Origin: an uncultured Bacteroidota bacterium
GTDB taxonomy: Bacteria > Bacteroidota > Bacteroidia > Flavobacteriales > Flavobacteriaceae
Length of the DNA: 57,669 bases
Direction of reading: 5' to 3'
NCBI GenBank assembly: GCA_902519955.1
Contig: CABYMF010000005.1
Coordinates: 1 to 57,669, forward strand
The notes under the pieces are model-generated. The model was not told the origin of the DNA. It saw nothing but the letters and a program-made list of their open reading frames with translations, and ran no database searches. Position numbers and translations under genes: made by a program. Within the stretch, counting starts at the first letter, position 1; every line of letters starts with the position of its first letter. Below, piece by piece: positions 7,300 through 16,013 of this stretch.

Positions 7300-7857
7300 A
7301 TGAATAAGTATTTGATTTTAAATGTATTTTTATTTCTAAACACTACAATGGTTATGTCACAAAAATATGAGTCTCAAGAATATGAAGTAGTTGACCAAAT
7401 TGACAAAATTGAAATTAGATATTATCCTAGTGCTCCTATGATCAGAGTATCATCTAAACAAAGTAGAAATAATAATTTTGGTAAGCTATTCAGATACATT
7501 GCAGGTAATAATAACAATGAAGAAAAAATTGCAATGACAACACCTGTTTATATCTCTGATCAGAGTAAAACAATGGAATTTGTTCTTCCGAAAAAATTTC
7601 TCTCAGGAGATATACCCGTTCCCAATGACAACGATGTAGAGACATATATATCTAACCCTAAATATTATGCAGCAATAAAATATTCCGGTTATTCCAATAA
7701 TAAAAAGGAAGAAAATTACAGACAAGAGTTAGTCAAAGCTTTACAAAATAGTAATCTTAAAATTCTAAGTGAACATTTTGTCCTATCATATGACGCCCCA
7801 ACAAAATTTTACAACAGAAGAAACGAAATATTAATTCAAGTTGATTATTCAAATTGA
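7300..7857 (+). CDS. Secreted SOUL-family heme-binding protein
   Basis: A 185-aa protein with a signal peptide (MNKYLILNVFLFLNTTMVMSQ). The mature part is a SOUL/HEBP domain: it opens with YEVVDQIDKIEIRYYPSAPMI, then FGKLFRYIAGNNNNEEKIAMTTPV, where KIAMTTPV is the family signature. SOUL proteins bind heme or porphyrins with micromolar affinity; the biological role in bacteria is unknown. The usual position of the domain and its full length support the call. It is flanked by terminator-like sequence on the left and the porin promoter on the right, so it is probably transcribed alone. Confidence 0.9.
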   Translation: MNKYLILNVFLFLNTTMVMSQKYESQEYEVVDQIDKIEIRYYPSAPMIRVSSKQSRNNNFGKLFRYIAGNNNNEEKIAMTTPVYISDQSKTMEFVLPKKFLSGDIPVPNDNDVETYISNPKYYAAIKYSGYSNNKKEENYRQELVKALQNSNLKILSEHFVLSYDAPTKFYNRRNEILIQVDYSN

Positions 7858-7978
7858 TAATTTGAAAAAAAATAAATTGAATTTTTAAACATTCTAAAAA
7901 AAATCTAATAAAAAATATCATTTTCGCAAAAGTGAAATAATAGATATTTTTAATATAAAATAATATTAATTGATAGTA

Positions 7979-7986
7979 TAGATTTG
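7979..7986 (+). promoter_or_regulatory. TAnnTTTG promoter element (TAGATTTG)
   Basis: A TAGATTTG element matching the Bacteroidota -7 consensus, 25 bases before the porin ATG, giving a short leader of about 20 bases. It would drive the porin-PII-Amt operon. I see no good -33 TTG at the expected distance. Confidence 0.5.
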
Positions 7987-8011
7987 GAACTTAATATTAA
8001 ACAACTGAAAA

Positions 8012-8680
8012 ATGAAAAATTTAATTACAAATTTCTCTTCAGCTTTTAAGTTTACTTTACTAACTATCGTAGCGTTAATGTCAACGAATATTTCATATTC
8101 ACAAGACTTTGGAGCAGACTTAGTAAGTTCTTATGTATGGAGAGGAACACAATTTGGATCTGGAGCTCATATACAACCTTACATGGAGCTTGGGTCTGGT
8201 AACTTTACAGGTGGTGTTTGGGGAAGTTTTCCAACTACTGCTAAAGGGGGTGGAAATGAGCTTGACTTATGGGTAAGCTATGACTTTGGACCTCTTGCAT
8301 TAACTGTAACTAATTATACTTTCCCAATTGAGGGTGGAAAATATTTAGAAGGAGAAGGATTATTTAATGGTGACTACACTGAGGTTGCTGCATCTACATC
8401 TATAGGAGGTGTTGATTTGTCTGCGGGTTATTTTACTGAACTTGAGGCTTTATACGTAGAGCTAGGTTTCTCAACCGGAGCTATTGACATAGCAGTCGGA
8501 TATGCTGATGATATGGCAGATGCATGGTATGCCGGTGGAGGATCAGGTCTTGTAAACATGTCCTTTAGTGGATCAAAAGAAATTTCAATAACAGAGAATT
8601 ATGCATTACCTGTTTTTGGTTCATTTATAATAAACCCAGATGCTGAAGCTGCATTCTTGGTATTTGGTATAAGTTTCTAA
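8012..8680 (+). CDS. TorF-like (Gcw_chp-type) putative outer-membrane porin
   Basis: A 222-aa protein with a long signal peptide (cleavage after NISYSQ). The mature sequence is a series of amphipathic strands, beginning DFGADLVSSYVWRGTQFGSG, which matches the start of the Gcw_chp/TorF family of putative outer-membrane proteins, and ending in an aromatic residue (FGISF), as expected for a barrel. In marine bacteria this family is repeatedly found directly in front of PII and ammonium transporter genes, as here (13-base gap to PII), so a role in outer-membrane passage of ammonium or small nitrogen compounds is a reasonable inference, not shown. Confidence 0.8.
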   Translation: MKNLITNFSSAFKFTLLTIVALMSTNISYSQDFGADLVSSYVWRGTQFGSGAHIQPYMELGSGNFTGGVWGSFPTTAKGGGNELDLWVSYDFGPLALTVTNYTFPIEGGKYLEGEGLFNGDYTEVAASTSIGGVDLSAGYFTELEALYVELGFSTGAIDIAVGYADDMADAWYAGGGSGLVNMSFSGSKEISITENYALPVFGSFIINPDAEAAFLVFGISF

Positions 8681-8693
8681 GTCATTAATATAG

Positions 8694-9032
8694 ATGAAAA
8701 AAATAGAGGCAATTATTAGAAAGTCAAAATTTGACGATGTAGTTAAGGCTCTTCACGATGCTGACGTTCATTTTTTTAGCTACTGGGATGTTACAGGAGT
8801 TGGAAATGAAAAAGTTGGTAAGGTATATAGAGGAATAACTTCAAGTACTAAAGACATTTTAAGAAGATGCTTATCTATTGTTGTATCAGACTCATTTGTT
8901 GATACTACAGTAGATGCTATTTTAAGTTCTGGAGCTACAGAAAAAGTAGGTGATGGTAAAATTTTTGTTCTACCATGTGACGAAGTCTACAGAATAAGAA
9001 CTGGAGAAAAAGGAACTAAATCTTTAAACTAA
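8694..9032 (+). CDS. PII nitrogen regulatory protein
   Basis: A 112-aa PII signal protein. It starts KKIEAIIRKSKFDDVVKAL, carries the B-loop region ATEKVGDGKIFVLPCDEVYRIRTGEKG (family pattern GDGKIFV..v..v.RIRTGE), and should trimerise to sense ATP/ADP and 2-oxoglutarate. The T-loop is unusual: Y45-R-G is followed by ITSSTKD rather than the common (A/S)EY, so the tyrosine usually modified by uridylylation (Tyr51 in enterobacteria) is replaced by serine/threonine. Being 5 bases upstream of the ammonium transporter, it should be the GlnK-type partner that blocks the channel at high nitrogen. Confidence 0.95.
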   Translation: MKKIEAIIRKSKFDDVVKALHDADVHFFSYWDVTGVGNEKVGKVYRGITSSTKDILRRCLSIVVSDSFVDTTVDAILSSGATEKVGDGKIFVLPCDEVYRIRTGEKGTKSLN

Positions 9033-9037
9033 AAATT

Positions 9038-10264
9038 ATGGAATTATTAACAACAAATAATGTTTGGATGATGCTATGTACAGCATTAGTCTTTTTTATG
9101 CATCTAGGATTTTCTTTCCTAGAGATTGGACTTACTAGACAAAAGAATACAATAAATATCTTATTTAAAAACTTTTTTATTATTACAATGGGATTAATTG
9201 TCTATTGTTTAGTTGGTTTCAACTTAATGTATCCTGGTGATTTTGATATCATAGGGAATGGTATTTTAGGATTCGCAGGTCCTGGTTTAGATGCTGTAGC
9301 TGCAGCAGACTTATCTTACAATGAGGGTTATACCTATTGGACTGATTTCCTATTTCAAGGAATGTTTGCTGCCACAGCTGGGACAATCATATCAGGTGCA
9401 GTAGCTGGAAGAATTAAGATTAATGCATTTATGCTTATAGTCTTTCTTTATATATTAATAGTTTACCCAATTGTTGGATCTTGGCAATGGGGAGGTGGTT
9501 TCCTTTCAACGCTCACGGATGAAGTTGGATTCTATGACTTCGCTGGTTCTACTCTTGTTCACTCTGTTGGTGGATGGGGAGGATTAGTTATAATTTACCT
9601 GCTTGGTGCTAGAAAAGGAAAATTTGACAGCTCTGGAAAAGCACTTGCAATTCCTGGATCAAACATTCCACTCTCTGCAGCTGGTGTTCTAATATTATGG
9701 CTTGGATGGTTTGGATTTAATGGTGGATCTGTCTTATCAGCTGATCCTGCAAATACTTCATTGGTACTTGTTACAACATGTCTAGCTGCTGCTGCAGGAG
9801 GATTAGGTGCCTCATTTTTATCATCTCTCATGTACAAGAACTTAGATATCACAATGTTTATGAATGGCGTTTTAGGAGGACTGGTAGGAATTACAGCTGG
9901 TGCTGATCAGATGGGTCCCACATCTGCAATATTAATTGGAGCAATAGGAGGGGCAATTGTTGTTCTTGGTGTAGCTCTTCTTGATAAATGTAAACTTGAT
10001 GATCCAGTTGGTGCAATTCCTGTGCATCTATTTGCTGGTATATGGGGAACTTTAGCTGTAGGAATTTTTGGAGCCTCTGCAGGTTTTGATCAATTTATGG
10101 TTCAACTTGCAAGTACTGGAATTGTGGGCGCGTTTTGTGTTGTTGGTGCCACTATTATTGCTTTAATAGTAAAATCAACTATGGGCCTCAGAGTATCTGA
10201 TGAAGAAGAAGAAATAGGATTAGATATTTCTGAACATGGAACAAAAGCGTATTTTTCATCATAA
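9038..10264 (+). CDS. amt: Ammonium transporter (Amt)
   Basis: A 408-aa inner-membrane channel with about 11 hydrophobic segments. Family landmarks are visible: DFAGSTLVHSVGGWGG with the Asp of the recruitment site and the first pore histidine, GWFGFNGGS, and GAIPVHLFAGIWG with the second pore histidine of the twin-His pair. The C-terminal tail (LRVSDEEEEIGLDISEHG) is the conserved cytoplasmic region that couples subunits and contacts PII. It is the last gene of the porin-PII-Amt operon and is followed by a strong terminator. It conducts ammonium/ammonia into the cell. Confidence 0.97.
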   Translation: MELLTTNNVWMMLCTALVFFMHLGFSFLEIGLTRQKNTINILFKNFFIITMGLIVYCLVGFNLMYPGDFDIIGNGILGFAGPGLDAVAAADLSYNEGYTYWTDFLFQGMFAATAGTIISGAVAGRIKINAFMLIVFLYILIVYPIVGSWQWGGGFLSTLTDEVGFYDFAGSTLVHSVGGWGGLVIIYLLGARKGKFDSSGKALAIPGSNIPLSAAGVLILWLGWFGFNGGSVLSADPANTSLVLVTTCLAAAAGGLGASFLSSLMYKNLDITMFMNGVLGGLVGITAGADQMGPTSAILIGAIGGAIVVLGVALLDKCKLDDPVGAIPVHLFAGIWGTLAVGIFGASAGFDQFMVQLASTGIVGAFCVVGATIIALIVKSTMGLRVSDEEEEIGLDISEHGTKAYFSS

Positions 10265-10295
10265 TGAGATAATAGCTTCTATTATTTTCAGTCTT

Positions 10296-10323
10296 AAAAG
10301 GAGATCATTTGATCTCCTTTTTT
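10296..10323 (+). terminator. Intrinsic terminator of the amt operon
   Basis: AAAAGGAGATC-ATTT-GATCTCCTTTT is a perfect stem with a T run, 32 bases after the amt stop codon. Confidence 0.92.
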
Positions 10324-10373
10324 GATTATTATATGTTTTAATTTTTTCATTTATAATATCTTAGTTTATAATA

Positions 10374-11873
10374 ATGAAGAAAATTGTAATAGTTGGAAGT
10401 GGAGTTAACGGACTCGTTGCTGCAAATTATCTAGTTAAGGATGGGTATGAAGTAACGATTATTGAAAAAAAAGACTTAACAGGGGGTGCATGCATAAAAG
10501 ATTCGAAGGTCATTGAAGGTAAAAAAATTGATTTTGCATATGGAGCGACAGTACTAGGTATGATGCCAAAGTTCATATTTAATGAAACTGGTTTGGTAAA
10601 TGATGTTGAAGGATTTTATCCAAAAACTCCAAAACTAGTATATTTCAAAAATGAAGAAAATTCTACTAAAATCTTTCAAGATTCTCTTGAATTAGCAAAA
10701 GAACTAAAAAATAAATGGGGAGAAAAGGGCAGGATAAATGATTTTAGAAATGATGAAAATAAAGTAATTAAATTTATTCAAAAGCTTTATAAAGAGGCTT
10801 CAACTCCAACTGTTGAAATAGCTTATAAAGAACTAGGGAAAAAGCTTTCTAATCTTTGGATATTTGGAACTGCAAAAGACCTACTTGATCACTATTTTAC
10901 ATCTGAAAAATCAAAATTATATATGGGTATGACAGTAATTGAAAGTGGCCCTGCATCAATTTATGATCCAGGAACTGCATTTACAATTCCATTGATGGAC
11001 TCTGGATCTGTCTTTGATGGATATTGGGGGTTTGTAAAAACTGGTATTTGGAAAATAACAGAGAGTCTGACTAAAATCAATTTAAGTTTGGGTGTAAAAA
11101 TTAATTTAAACTCACATATTAATGAAATTGATACTCAATCTAAATTGATCTCTTTCACAAGAGATCAAGGTGACATAGAACAATATTATGATCATTTAAT
11201 ATTTGCTACAGATCCGATAACACCCTCTAAACTAATTAAAGATTTTAATAAAAAAATTGAACTCGATTTAATAGGAACTAGTGGAAAGGTAACAGCATTT
11301 TTTAGAAATCCTGTAAAATGGAAGGACTCCAATGAGTACCCTAATACCTTTAGATTTATATTTTCAAATAATAGTCTTAAAGAATTTGAGGAAGCTAGTC
11401 AAAATTCTCTAAAAAACAATGGAGATTATTTTCCAGGATTCATTCAGATATACCCAGATGGAAGTGCACAACGAAGTATGAATAACAAAGAGAGTTTTGA
11501 TAAACTAATACTTTTTACTAAGAATCTTAGCTATAATAAAAAAGCTCATGATTTAAACAAAGTAAAGGAAGAAATAATATCAGCTGTATTACCTTACATT
11601 GAAAATCCAGAGGATCTTGCTTTTAGTAAGTTTCTTACTCCAAAAGATTTAAATGAGACTTTTCATTTTCCAATGGGCAATATTGATCATACAACTATAA
11701 CTGGAAATCAAAATTATAATAAAAGGACTTTTAGTAATAATGATAAAAACTTTTACTCATATTATGACTATAAAGATATTTATTATTGCGGTGCTGGAAG
11801 CTTTCCTTGTGGAAGTGTAGCTGGCACTGCTGGATACATGTGTTCCAAACAAATTATTAGAAATGATTATTAA
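10374..11873 (+). CDS. FAD-dependent oxidoreductase, PYROXD2/phytoene desaturase-like
   Basis: A 499-aa flavoprotein. The N-terminus is a dinucleotide-binding fold, KKIVIVGSGVNGLVAANYL (G8-x-G10-x-x-G13), followed by an acidic end of strand two (IIEKKDLTGGACI). The C-terminus has the PYROXD2-like pattern: FLTPKDLNETFHFPMGNIDH and IYYCGAGSFPCGSVAGTAGY, the latter closing around FAD. Relatives include carotenoid desaturases and a mitochondrial/bacterial group of unknown substrate. I see no signal peptide. It stands between the amt terminator and the SGNH pair, probably as its own transcript. Confidence 0.85.
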   Translation: MKKIVIVGSGVNGLVAANYLVKDGYEVTIIEKKDLTGGACIKDSKVIEGKKIDFAYGATVLGMMPKFIFNETGLVNDVEGFYPKTPKLVYFKNEENSTKIFQDSLELAKELKNKWGEKGRINDFRNDENKVIKFIQKLYKEASTPTVEIAYKELGKKLSNLWIFGTAKDLLDHYFTSEKSKLYMGMTVIESGPASIYDPGTAFTIPLMDSGSVFDGYWGFVKTGIWKITESLTKINLSLGVKINLNSHINEIDTQSKLISFTRDQGDIEQYYDHLIFATDPITPSKLIKDFNKKIELDLIGTSGKVTAFFRNPVKWKDSNEYPNTFRFIFSNNSLKEFEEASQNSLKNNGDYFPGFIQIYPDGSAQRSMNNKESFDKLILFTKNLSYNKKAHDLNKVKEEIISAVLPYIENPEDLAFSKFLTPKDLNETFHFPMGNIDHTTITGNQNYNKRTFSNNDKNFYSYYDYKDIYYCGAGSFPCGSVAGTAGYMCSKQIIRNDY

Positions 11874-11949
11874 ATATGATAATTTCTGTTATTAGTTTTA
11901 TTTGGATTGTTAGCCTCAATTACACTTTATATTTTTTTAACTTAGTCAA

Positions 11950-12672
11950 ATGAAAAAAATATTTATTCTATTAATTAGTTTCTTAATTTTCTCTTGTACA
12001 AATTCAACAAAGATTGTCTTTTTAGGTGACTCAATCACAAATGCTGGAGTCTATGATATAAATGTTGGGATTCCAGAAAATGGCGAATTAGTATACCCTC
12101 AATATACAGGATTTATTACACTTTTATCAAATAGCGTTGGAGAGAACACAGAGTTAGTTGGCAAAGGAATTGGTGGCGATAAAGTGTCTGATCTTCTTAC
12201 TAGATATAAAAATGATGTGATTAAATTAAATCCTGATATGGTATTTATATACATCGGAATTAATGATGTTTGGCACAAATATGATTATGGAACTGGTACA
12301 GATATTGATCTATATGAAAATGGCTTAAGACAAATAATTAGCGATATAAAAGATAATGGAATCGAAGTAATTCTATGTACGCCAACAGTTATAGGCGAAA
12401 ATAAAGGTGAATTTACTCTGGTTAATCAATTTAAAGACATTGAGACAATGGAAATAATGAATAATGATCTAGATGCCTACTCAGATGTGATTAGAAAATT
12501 ATCTTTAGAATTTAGCACTGAACTTATTGACTTGAGAAAAATATTTATGAATTATATTTCTGAAAATAATCCAAATAATAGTCCATCAGGAATTACAACT
12601 TATGATGGAGTTCATTTAAATGATCTAGGTAATAAATTAATTGCCGACGAAATGATAAAATTTATTAATTAG
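11950..12672 (+). CDS. SGNH/GDSL hydrolase lipoprotein
   Basis: A 240-aa lipoprotein (lipobox FLIFS-C16). Block I is IVFLGDSITNAG with Ser28 as nucleophile; block II has the glycine in GKGIGGDKVSDLL; block III is IYIGINDVW with the Asn (GxND); block V is D219-G-V-H222 near the end. All four invariant residues Ser, Gly, Asn and His are present, so the enzyme is probably active as an envelope esterase. A second SGNH lipoprotein starts 13 bases downstream. Confidence 0.9.
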   Translation: MKKIFILLISFLIFSCTNSTKIVFLGDSITNAGVYDINVGIPENGELVYPQYTGFITLLSNSVGENTELVGKGIGGDKVSDLLTRYKNDVIKLNPDMVFIYIGINDVWHKYDYGTGTDIDLYENGLRQIISDIKDNGIEVILCTPTVIGENKGEFTLVNQFKDIETMEIMNNDLDAYSDVIRKLSLEFSTELIDLRKIFMNYISENNPNNSPSGITTYDGVHLNDLGNKLIADEMIKFIN

Positions 12673-12685
12673 TAAGGCTAATATC

Positions 12686-13798
12686 GTGAAGAGGATTTTA
12701 CTTTGTTTATCATTATTTTTTTTTGTAGGATGTCATCAGAATTCTTCGAATAACATATTATACTCCTCTGGATTTGATGATATAAAATATTTTGGAAAAG
12801 ATTCATTCCTATTAGAAGGAACTGATATCCCTGAATCATTAAAAGAGAATATCTATGATAGATTGCCAGCCTCCTACAAAGAAATTGTTCGAGAGCCTGT
12901 TTGGGATTTATCAAAAAATTCCGCTGGACTATCCATAAGGTTCCTGTCCAATTCATCTGTAATTACTGCTAAATGGGAACTCCTAAATAACCTTAGCATG
13001 GACCATATGCCTGATACAGGTATAAAGGGAATTGATCTATATTATAGAAATAATAATCAATGGCAATATATTAATACTGGTCTTCCAGTAGGATTTAAAA
13101 ATGAATATAGGCTTGTTGATAATATGACTAATGAAGTAAGAGAATACAAAATATTCCTTCCATTGTATGACGGGCTAAAAAAAATTGAAATTGGAATAGA
13201 TAACTCTAGTTTCATTAGGAAACCTGAAAAGAGTAAAAAAAAACCTATAATTTTTTATGGAACTAGTATAACACAAGGTGCGTCTGCATCAAGACCCGGA
13301 ATGGCTCACACTAATATAATATCTAGAAAGCTTGATCGTAATATTATTAATTTTGGATTTAGCGGTAATGGCAGGATGGAGCAGTCCATATCTAAATTAA
13401 TATCAAAATCAAATCCTGCTTTCTATGTTATTGAATGTATGCCTAATATGTACCCTCCTGAAATGATAACAAGTAATACAATTCCATTAGTTGATTCAAT
13501 TAGAAGTAAAAATCCAGAAACTACTATAATTTTAGTAGATCTATTTATATCTCCTCTTACTGTTTTGGACAATAAAAAGAATATAGTGTCTGAAGAAATG
13601 AATAATTCATTAAGAACTGAATATGAAAAAATGATTAATAATGGATATGATAATATTATATATCTAGAGACTGGAAATGCTTTGGGTTCTGATTTTGAAG
13701 GAACTGTCGATGCGCTTCATTTTACAGATTTAGGTTTCTCCAGATATTCAAACTTTTTAATTGAAAAATTTAAAGAATATAACTTATTGATTAATTAA
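12686..13798 (+). CDS. Two-domain SGNH hydrolase lipoprotein
   Basis: A 370-aa lipoprotein (lipobox FFVG-C) starting at GTG. Residues about 60-180 form an extra beta-sandwich typical of the SGNH group with an N-terminal GxSxxN domain. Then comes the catalytic domain: IIFYGTSITQGASASRPG with Ser194, NFGFSGNGRME, YVIECMPNM in place of the usual GxND block, and D342-A-L-H345 near the end. The departure at the third block is normal for this subgroup. It probably deacylates a carbohydrate or small ester outside the inner membrane. Together with the preceding gene it makes a two-esterase operon. Confidence 0.85.
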   Translation: MKRILLCLSLFFFVGCHQNSSNNILYSSGFDDIKYFGKDSFLLEGTDIPESLKENIYDRLPASYKEIVREPVWDLSKNSAGLSIRFLSNSSVITAKWELLNNLSMDHMPDTGIKGIDLYYRNNNQWQYINTGLPVGFKNEYRLVDNMTNEVREYKIFLPLYDGLKKIEIGIDNSSFIRKPEKSKKKPIIFYGTSITQGASASRPGMAHTNIISRKLDRNIINFGFSGNGRMEQSISKLISKSNPAFYVIECMPNMYPPEMITSNTIPLVDSIRSKNPETTIILVDLFISPLTVLDNKKNIVSEEMNNSLRTEYEKMINNGYDNIIYLETGNALGSDFEGTVDALHFTDLGFSRYSNFLIEKFKEYNLLIN

Positions 13799-13952
13799 GT
13801 TTATTTAAAGGTGTTATCAATATTTTATAATTGAAACCAAAACTCAAAGCTTAATGAAATTGTGATTATATATATTTATATGTAAACTATTTAACAATTT
13901 CTTAAATAAATCTTTCTTATTTATTTTTAATATTGCACCGTAATAAATAAAT

Positions 13953-15557
13953 ATGAATAATTATTACAGAATATCAATTATACTGTTTTTGATCATTGCT
14001 GTTATTTCGTGTTCAAAAGATAGTGATGATTCATATGGATCATATACATCCCAAAACACCTATACTCCTCCACCAGCTACAACATCTACAGCAACAACCG
14101 TTACTCAGTATACTTTAGCTGCTTCAGCAGGAGTAGGTGGGACTGTATCAACTTCAGGAGGAACATATGATGAAGGAACTTCAATTACAATAACTGCTTC
14201 AGCAAATGATGGATATGAATTTACTGGATGGAGCGGGTCTGACATGTCAAGTTCAACCATTACAATTACTTTAAATTCAAATACTACAATTGAAGCTGTT
14301 TTTAGTCAAATTTCAACGCTATCAATTGGTGAAAATATCAATTTTGTTTACAATTTACACGAAAGTCTACCAGATAACTACATTACTGAATTTAATACAA
14401 TAATGGATAATTTAATAGAGATCATGCCAGCCAAGCAACAAAGCTGGCTGTTTAATCCTGATTTAAATATATATGCATGGAACAACATTATATCCAGTCC
14501 TTTTGTTGATGCTAACGGCAATGCAATGCAAGGAGCTTCAATTTCAGGTAATGGTTCCTCTTTTTGGATGGTATTAGAAATTCCATCAGATGAATTTATA
14601 AATAATAGTATGCATAGATACTCAGTAATTGCTCATGAGTATTTTCATTTCTACCAAATGTCGTTGTCTGAGAGCTTTGCGGCACCAAGTGATGGTACGA
14701 ATCCAAATGCATTTGATGTTTTATGGCTTGCAGAGGGAACTGCAGCAAGCTTTGAATCTTTATTCATTCAACAATATTATGGAGTTAATTATTTTGAAGA
14801 GGGTCAAGCCTGGGGAGTAAGCGAAACAGTTGTAAATAGTCCCGAGTCATATGAATCCCGTAATGTCCAAGATATGAACTATTCAAATTCAGTTTTTATG
14901 ATACTGGCACTAATTAAAGAACTAGAAAAGGTTGGTTTTTCAACTGAAAAAGCATTTCAATCAGTCTATAAAACTTTCTGGGAATCAAATCCTAACAATA
15001 CTAACTGGAAAAATATTTTTGAAGAAGTTTTTACAATATCTGTTGATAGTTTTTATACTATGCTTGAGTCCTACACGGCTGACATGAGCTTGATATATCC
15101 TTCATCTTCGATCACACTCCAAGATATTATTAATGATAATTCAACAATCTCAACTGATTCAACTTCAACTGATTCAACCTCAACTGATTCAACCTCAACT
15201 GATTCAACCTCAACTGATTCAACTTCGAGTACATATAGTATTACCGTAACTGCACAAAGTTCCTCCAATTACATTTTATCTGGATCTGACCAGAATGGTA
15301 ATGTCTCAGGTAATGATCCTTCGATTTCAGCTAAAGTGGGTGACACCTTTAGTTTTAACATGAATTCACCAGGTCATCCTTTTTATTTAATTAAAGTATC
15401 AAATGGTGGTACAGACTCAAGTAATTTAATTGATGGTGTCACAAATAATGGTGCTTCAAGCGGAACTATCTCATGGACACCAAGTGAAGTTGGAACTTAC
15501 TACTACATATGTGAGTTTCATGCTTCGATGCTCGGGACTATTTCCATAACTGAATAA
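13953..15557 (+). CDS. Lipoprotein: InlB-like repeat, HExxH metallopeptidase-like domain and cupredoxin domain
   Basis: A 534-aa lipoprotein (lipobox AVIS-C). Domains in order are a Thr/Pro-rich linker; a divergent InlB B-repeat at about 53-120 (GGTVSTSGGTYDEGTSITIT..GYEFTGWSG); a metallopeptidase-like domain at about 125-390 with H228-E-Y-F-H232 and E261 in WLAEG, the gluzincin arrangement for zinc; a (TDSTS)n linker at about 400-425 encoded by five 15-bp repeats; and a C-terminal cupredoxin domain with H475 (GHPF) and C520-x2-H523-x2-M526, a full type-1 copper ligand set. It should be anchored in the envelope, facing periplasm or surface. No known family combines these parts to my knowledge. 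Transcribed alone. Confidence 0.8.
   Translation: MNNYYRISIILFLIIAVISCSKDSDDSYGSYTSQNTYTPPPATTSTATTVTQYTLAASAGVGGTVSTSGGTYDEGTSITITASANDGYEFTGWSGSDMSSSTITITLNSNTTIEAVFSQISTLSIGENINFVYNLHESLPDNYITEFNTIMDNLIEIMPAKQQSWLFNPDLNIYAWNNIISSPFVDANGNAMQGASISGNGSSFWMVLEIPSDEFINNSMHRYSVIAHEYFHFYQMSLSESFAAPSDGTNPNAFDVLWLAEGTAASFESLFIQQYYGVNYFEEGQAWGVSETVVNSPESYESRNVQDMNYSNSVFMILALIKELEKVGFSTEKAFQSVYKTFWESNPNNTNWKNIFEEVFTISVDSFYTMLESYTADMSLIYPSSSITLQDIINDNSTISTDSTSTDSTSTDSTSTDSTSTDSTSSTYSITVTAQSSSNYILSGSDQNGNVSGNDPSISAKVGDTFSFNMNSPGHPFYLIKVSNGGTDSSNLIDGVTNNGASSGTISWTPSEVGTYYYICEFHASMLGTISITE
15151..15225 (+). repeat. Five tandem 15-bp repeats in the peptidase-cupredoxin gene
   Basis: The unit CAACTGATTCAACYT occurs five times in a row, differing only at the position next to the last. 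It encodes the Thr-Asp-Ser-Thr-Ser linker. The unit is a multiple of three, so copy-number changes by slippage would alter linker length without a frameshift. Confidence 0.95.
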
Positions 15558-15560
15558 ATA

Positions 15561-16013
15561 CTATCGAAATTTTAAGAGTTTTGAATTGGATGGAAGGTAT
15601 AATGGATGCTTAGGAGAGCCATCTTTGTTTTTTCCAAGACACATAGGCCTATCAACTAATTTTTTTAGAAATTTTGGCTCTTCTGTGTTATTACCCCATG
15701 CGTAGACAACATCACTTACAGAATTAATTAATTTTGAAAGAATCTTTAAATTTTTTTTTGAAATGTTTTGAGATCGATCAATTTTATTTGGATTAGAAGA
15801 TATATAAGTGTAGAGGTTGCCAACAAAAAACCCTCCATAATTAAATTTCTTAGAAAAATTAATTAGTCTTTTAATTGTTGGATCATCTTTGGTCTCATTT
15901 GCCTTTGAAGGATTAAACATTATGAATAGGATTTTCTTATTTGATTTACTCCACTCACGTTTTAATACAAATCTATTTTTATTTTCTGAACAGAACTCTG
16001 CTTCACCTCTCAT
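15561..16013 (-). CDS. DUF1643 protein
   Basis: A 150-aa cytoplasmic protein matching DUF1643: it opens with a short strand pair (RFVLKREW), then ILFIMFNPSKANETKDDPTIKRL, then GGFFVGNLYTYISSNP and DVVYAWGNN. The family is widespread, often on mobile DNA, and has no proven function; the NPS-A-xx-DDPT signature suggests a phosphate- or nucleotide-related enzyme. Its ATG directly abuts the stop of a 31-aa peptide gene (TAAATG), so translation is probably coupled. It converges with the cupredoxin gene. Confidence 0.85.
   Translation of the reverse strand: MRGEAEFCSENKNRFVLKREWSKSNKKILFIMFNPSKANETKDDPTIKRLINFSKKFNYGGFFVGNLYTYISSNPNKIDRSQNISKKNLKILSKLINSVSDVVYAWGNNTEEPKFLKKLVDRPMCLGKNKDGSPKHPLYLPSNSKLLKFR

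Noticed and set aside
9595-9852. Minus-strand frame inside amt
   Set aside because: Shadow of a strongly conserved transporter; composition is typical of an antisense frame.
12678-12956. Open frame on the minus strand opposite the second SGNH gene
   Set aside because: It mirrors the coding strand, has no family-like content and no promoter or start context.
15151-15225. CRISPR-like array
   Set aside because: The repeats have no spacers, encode a protein linker and there are no cas genes.
15071-15268. Minus-strand frame with VEVES repeats
   Set aside because: It is the antisense reading of the 15-bp repeats in the cupredoxin gene.
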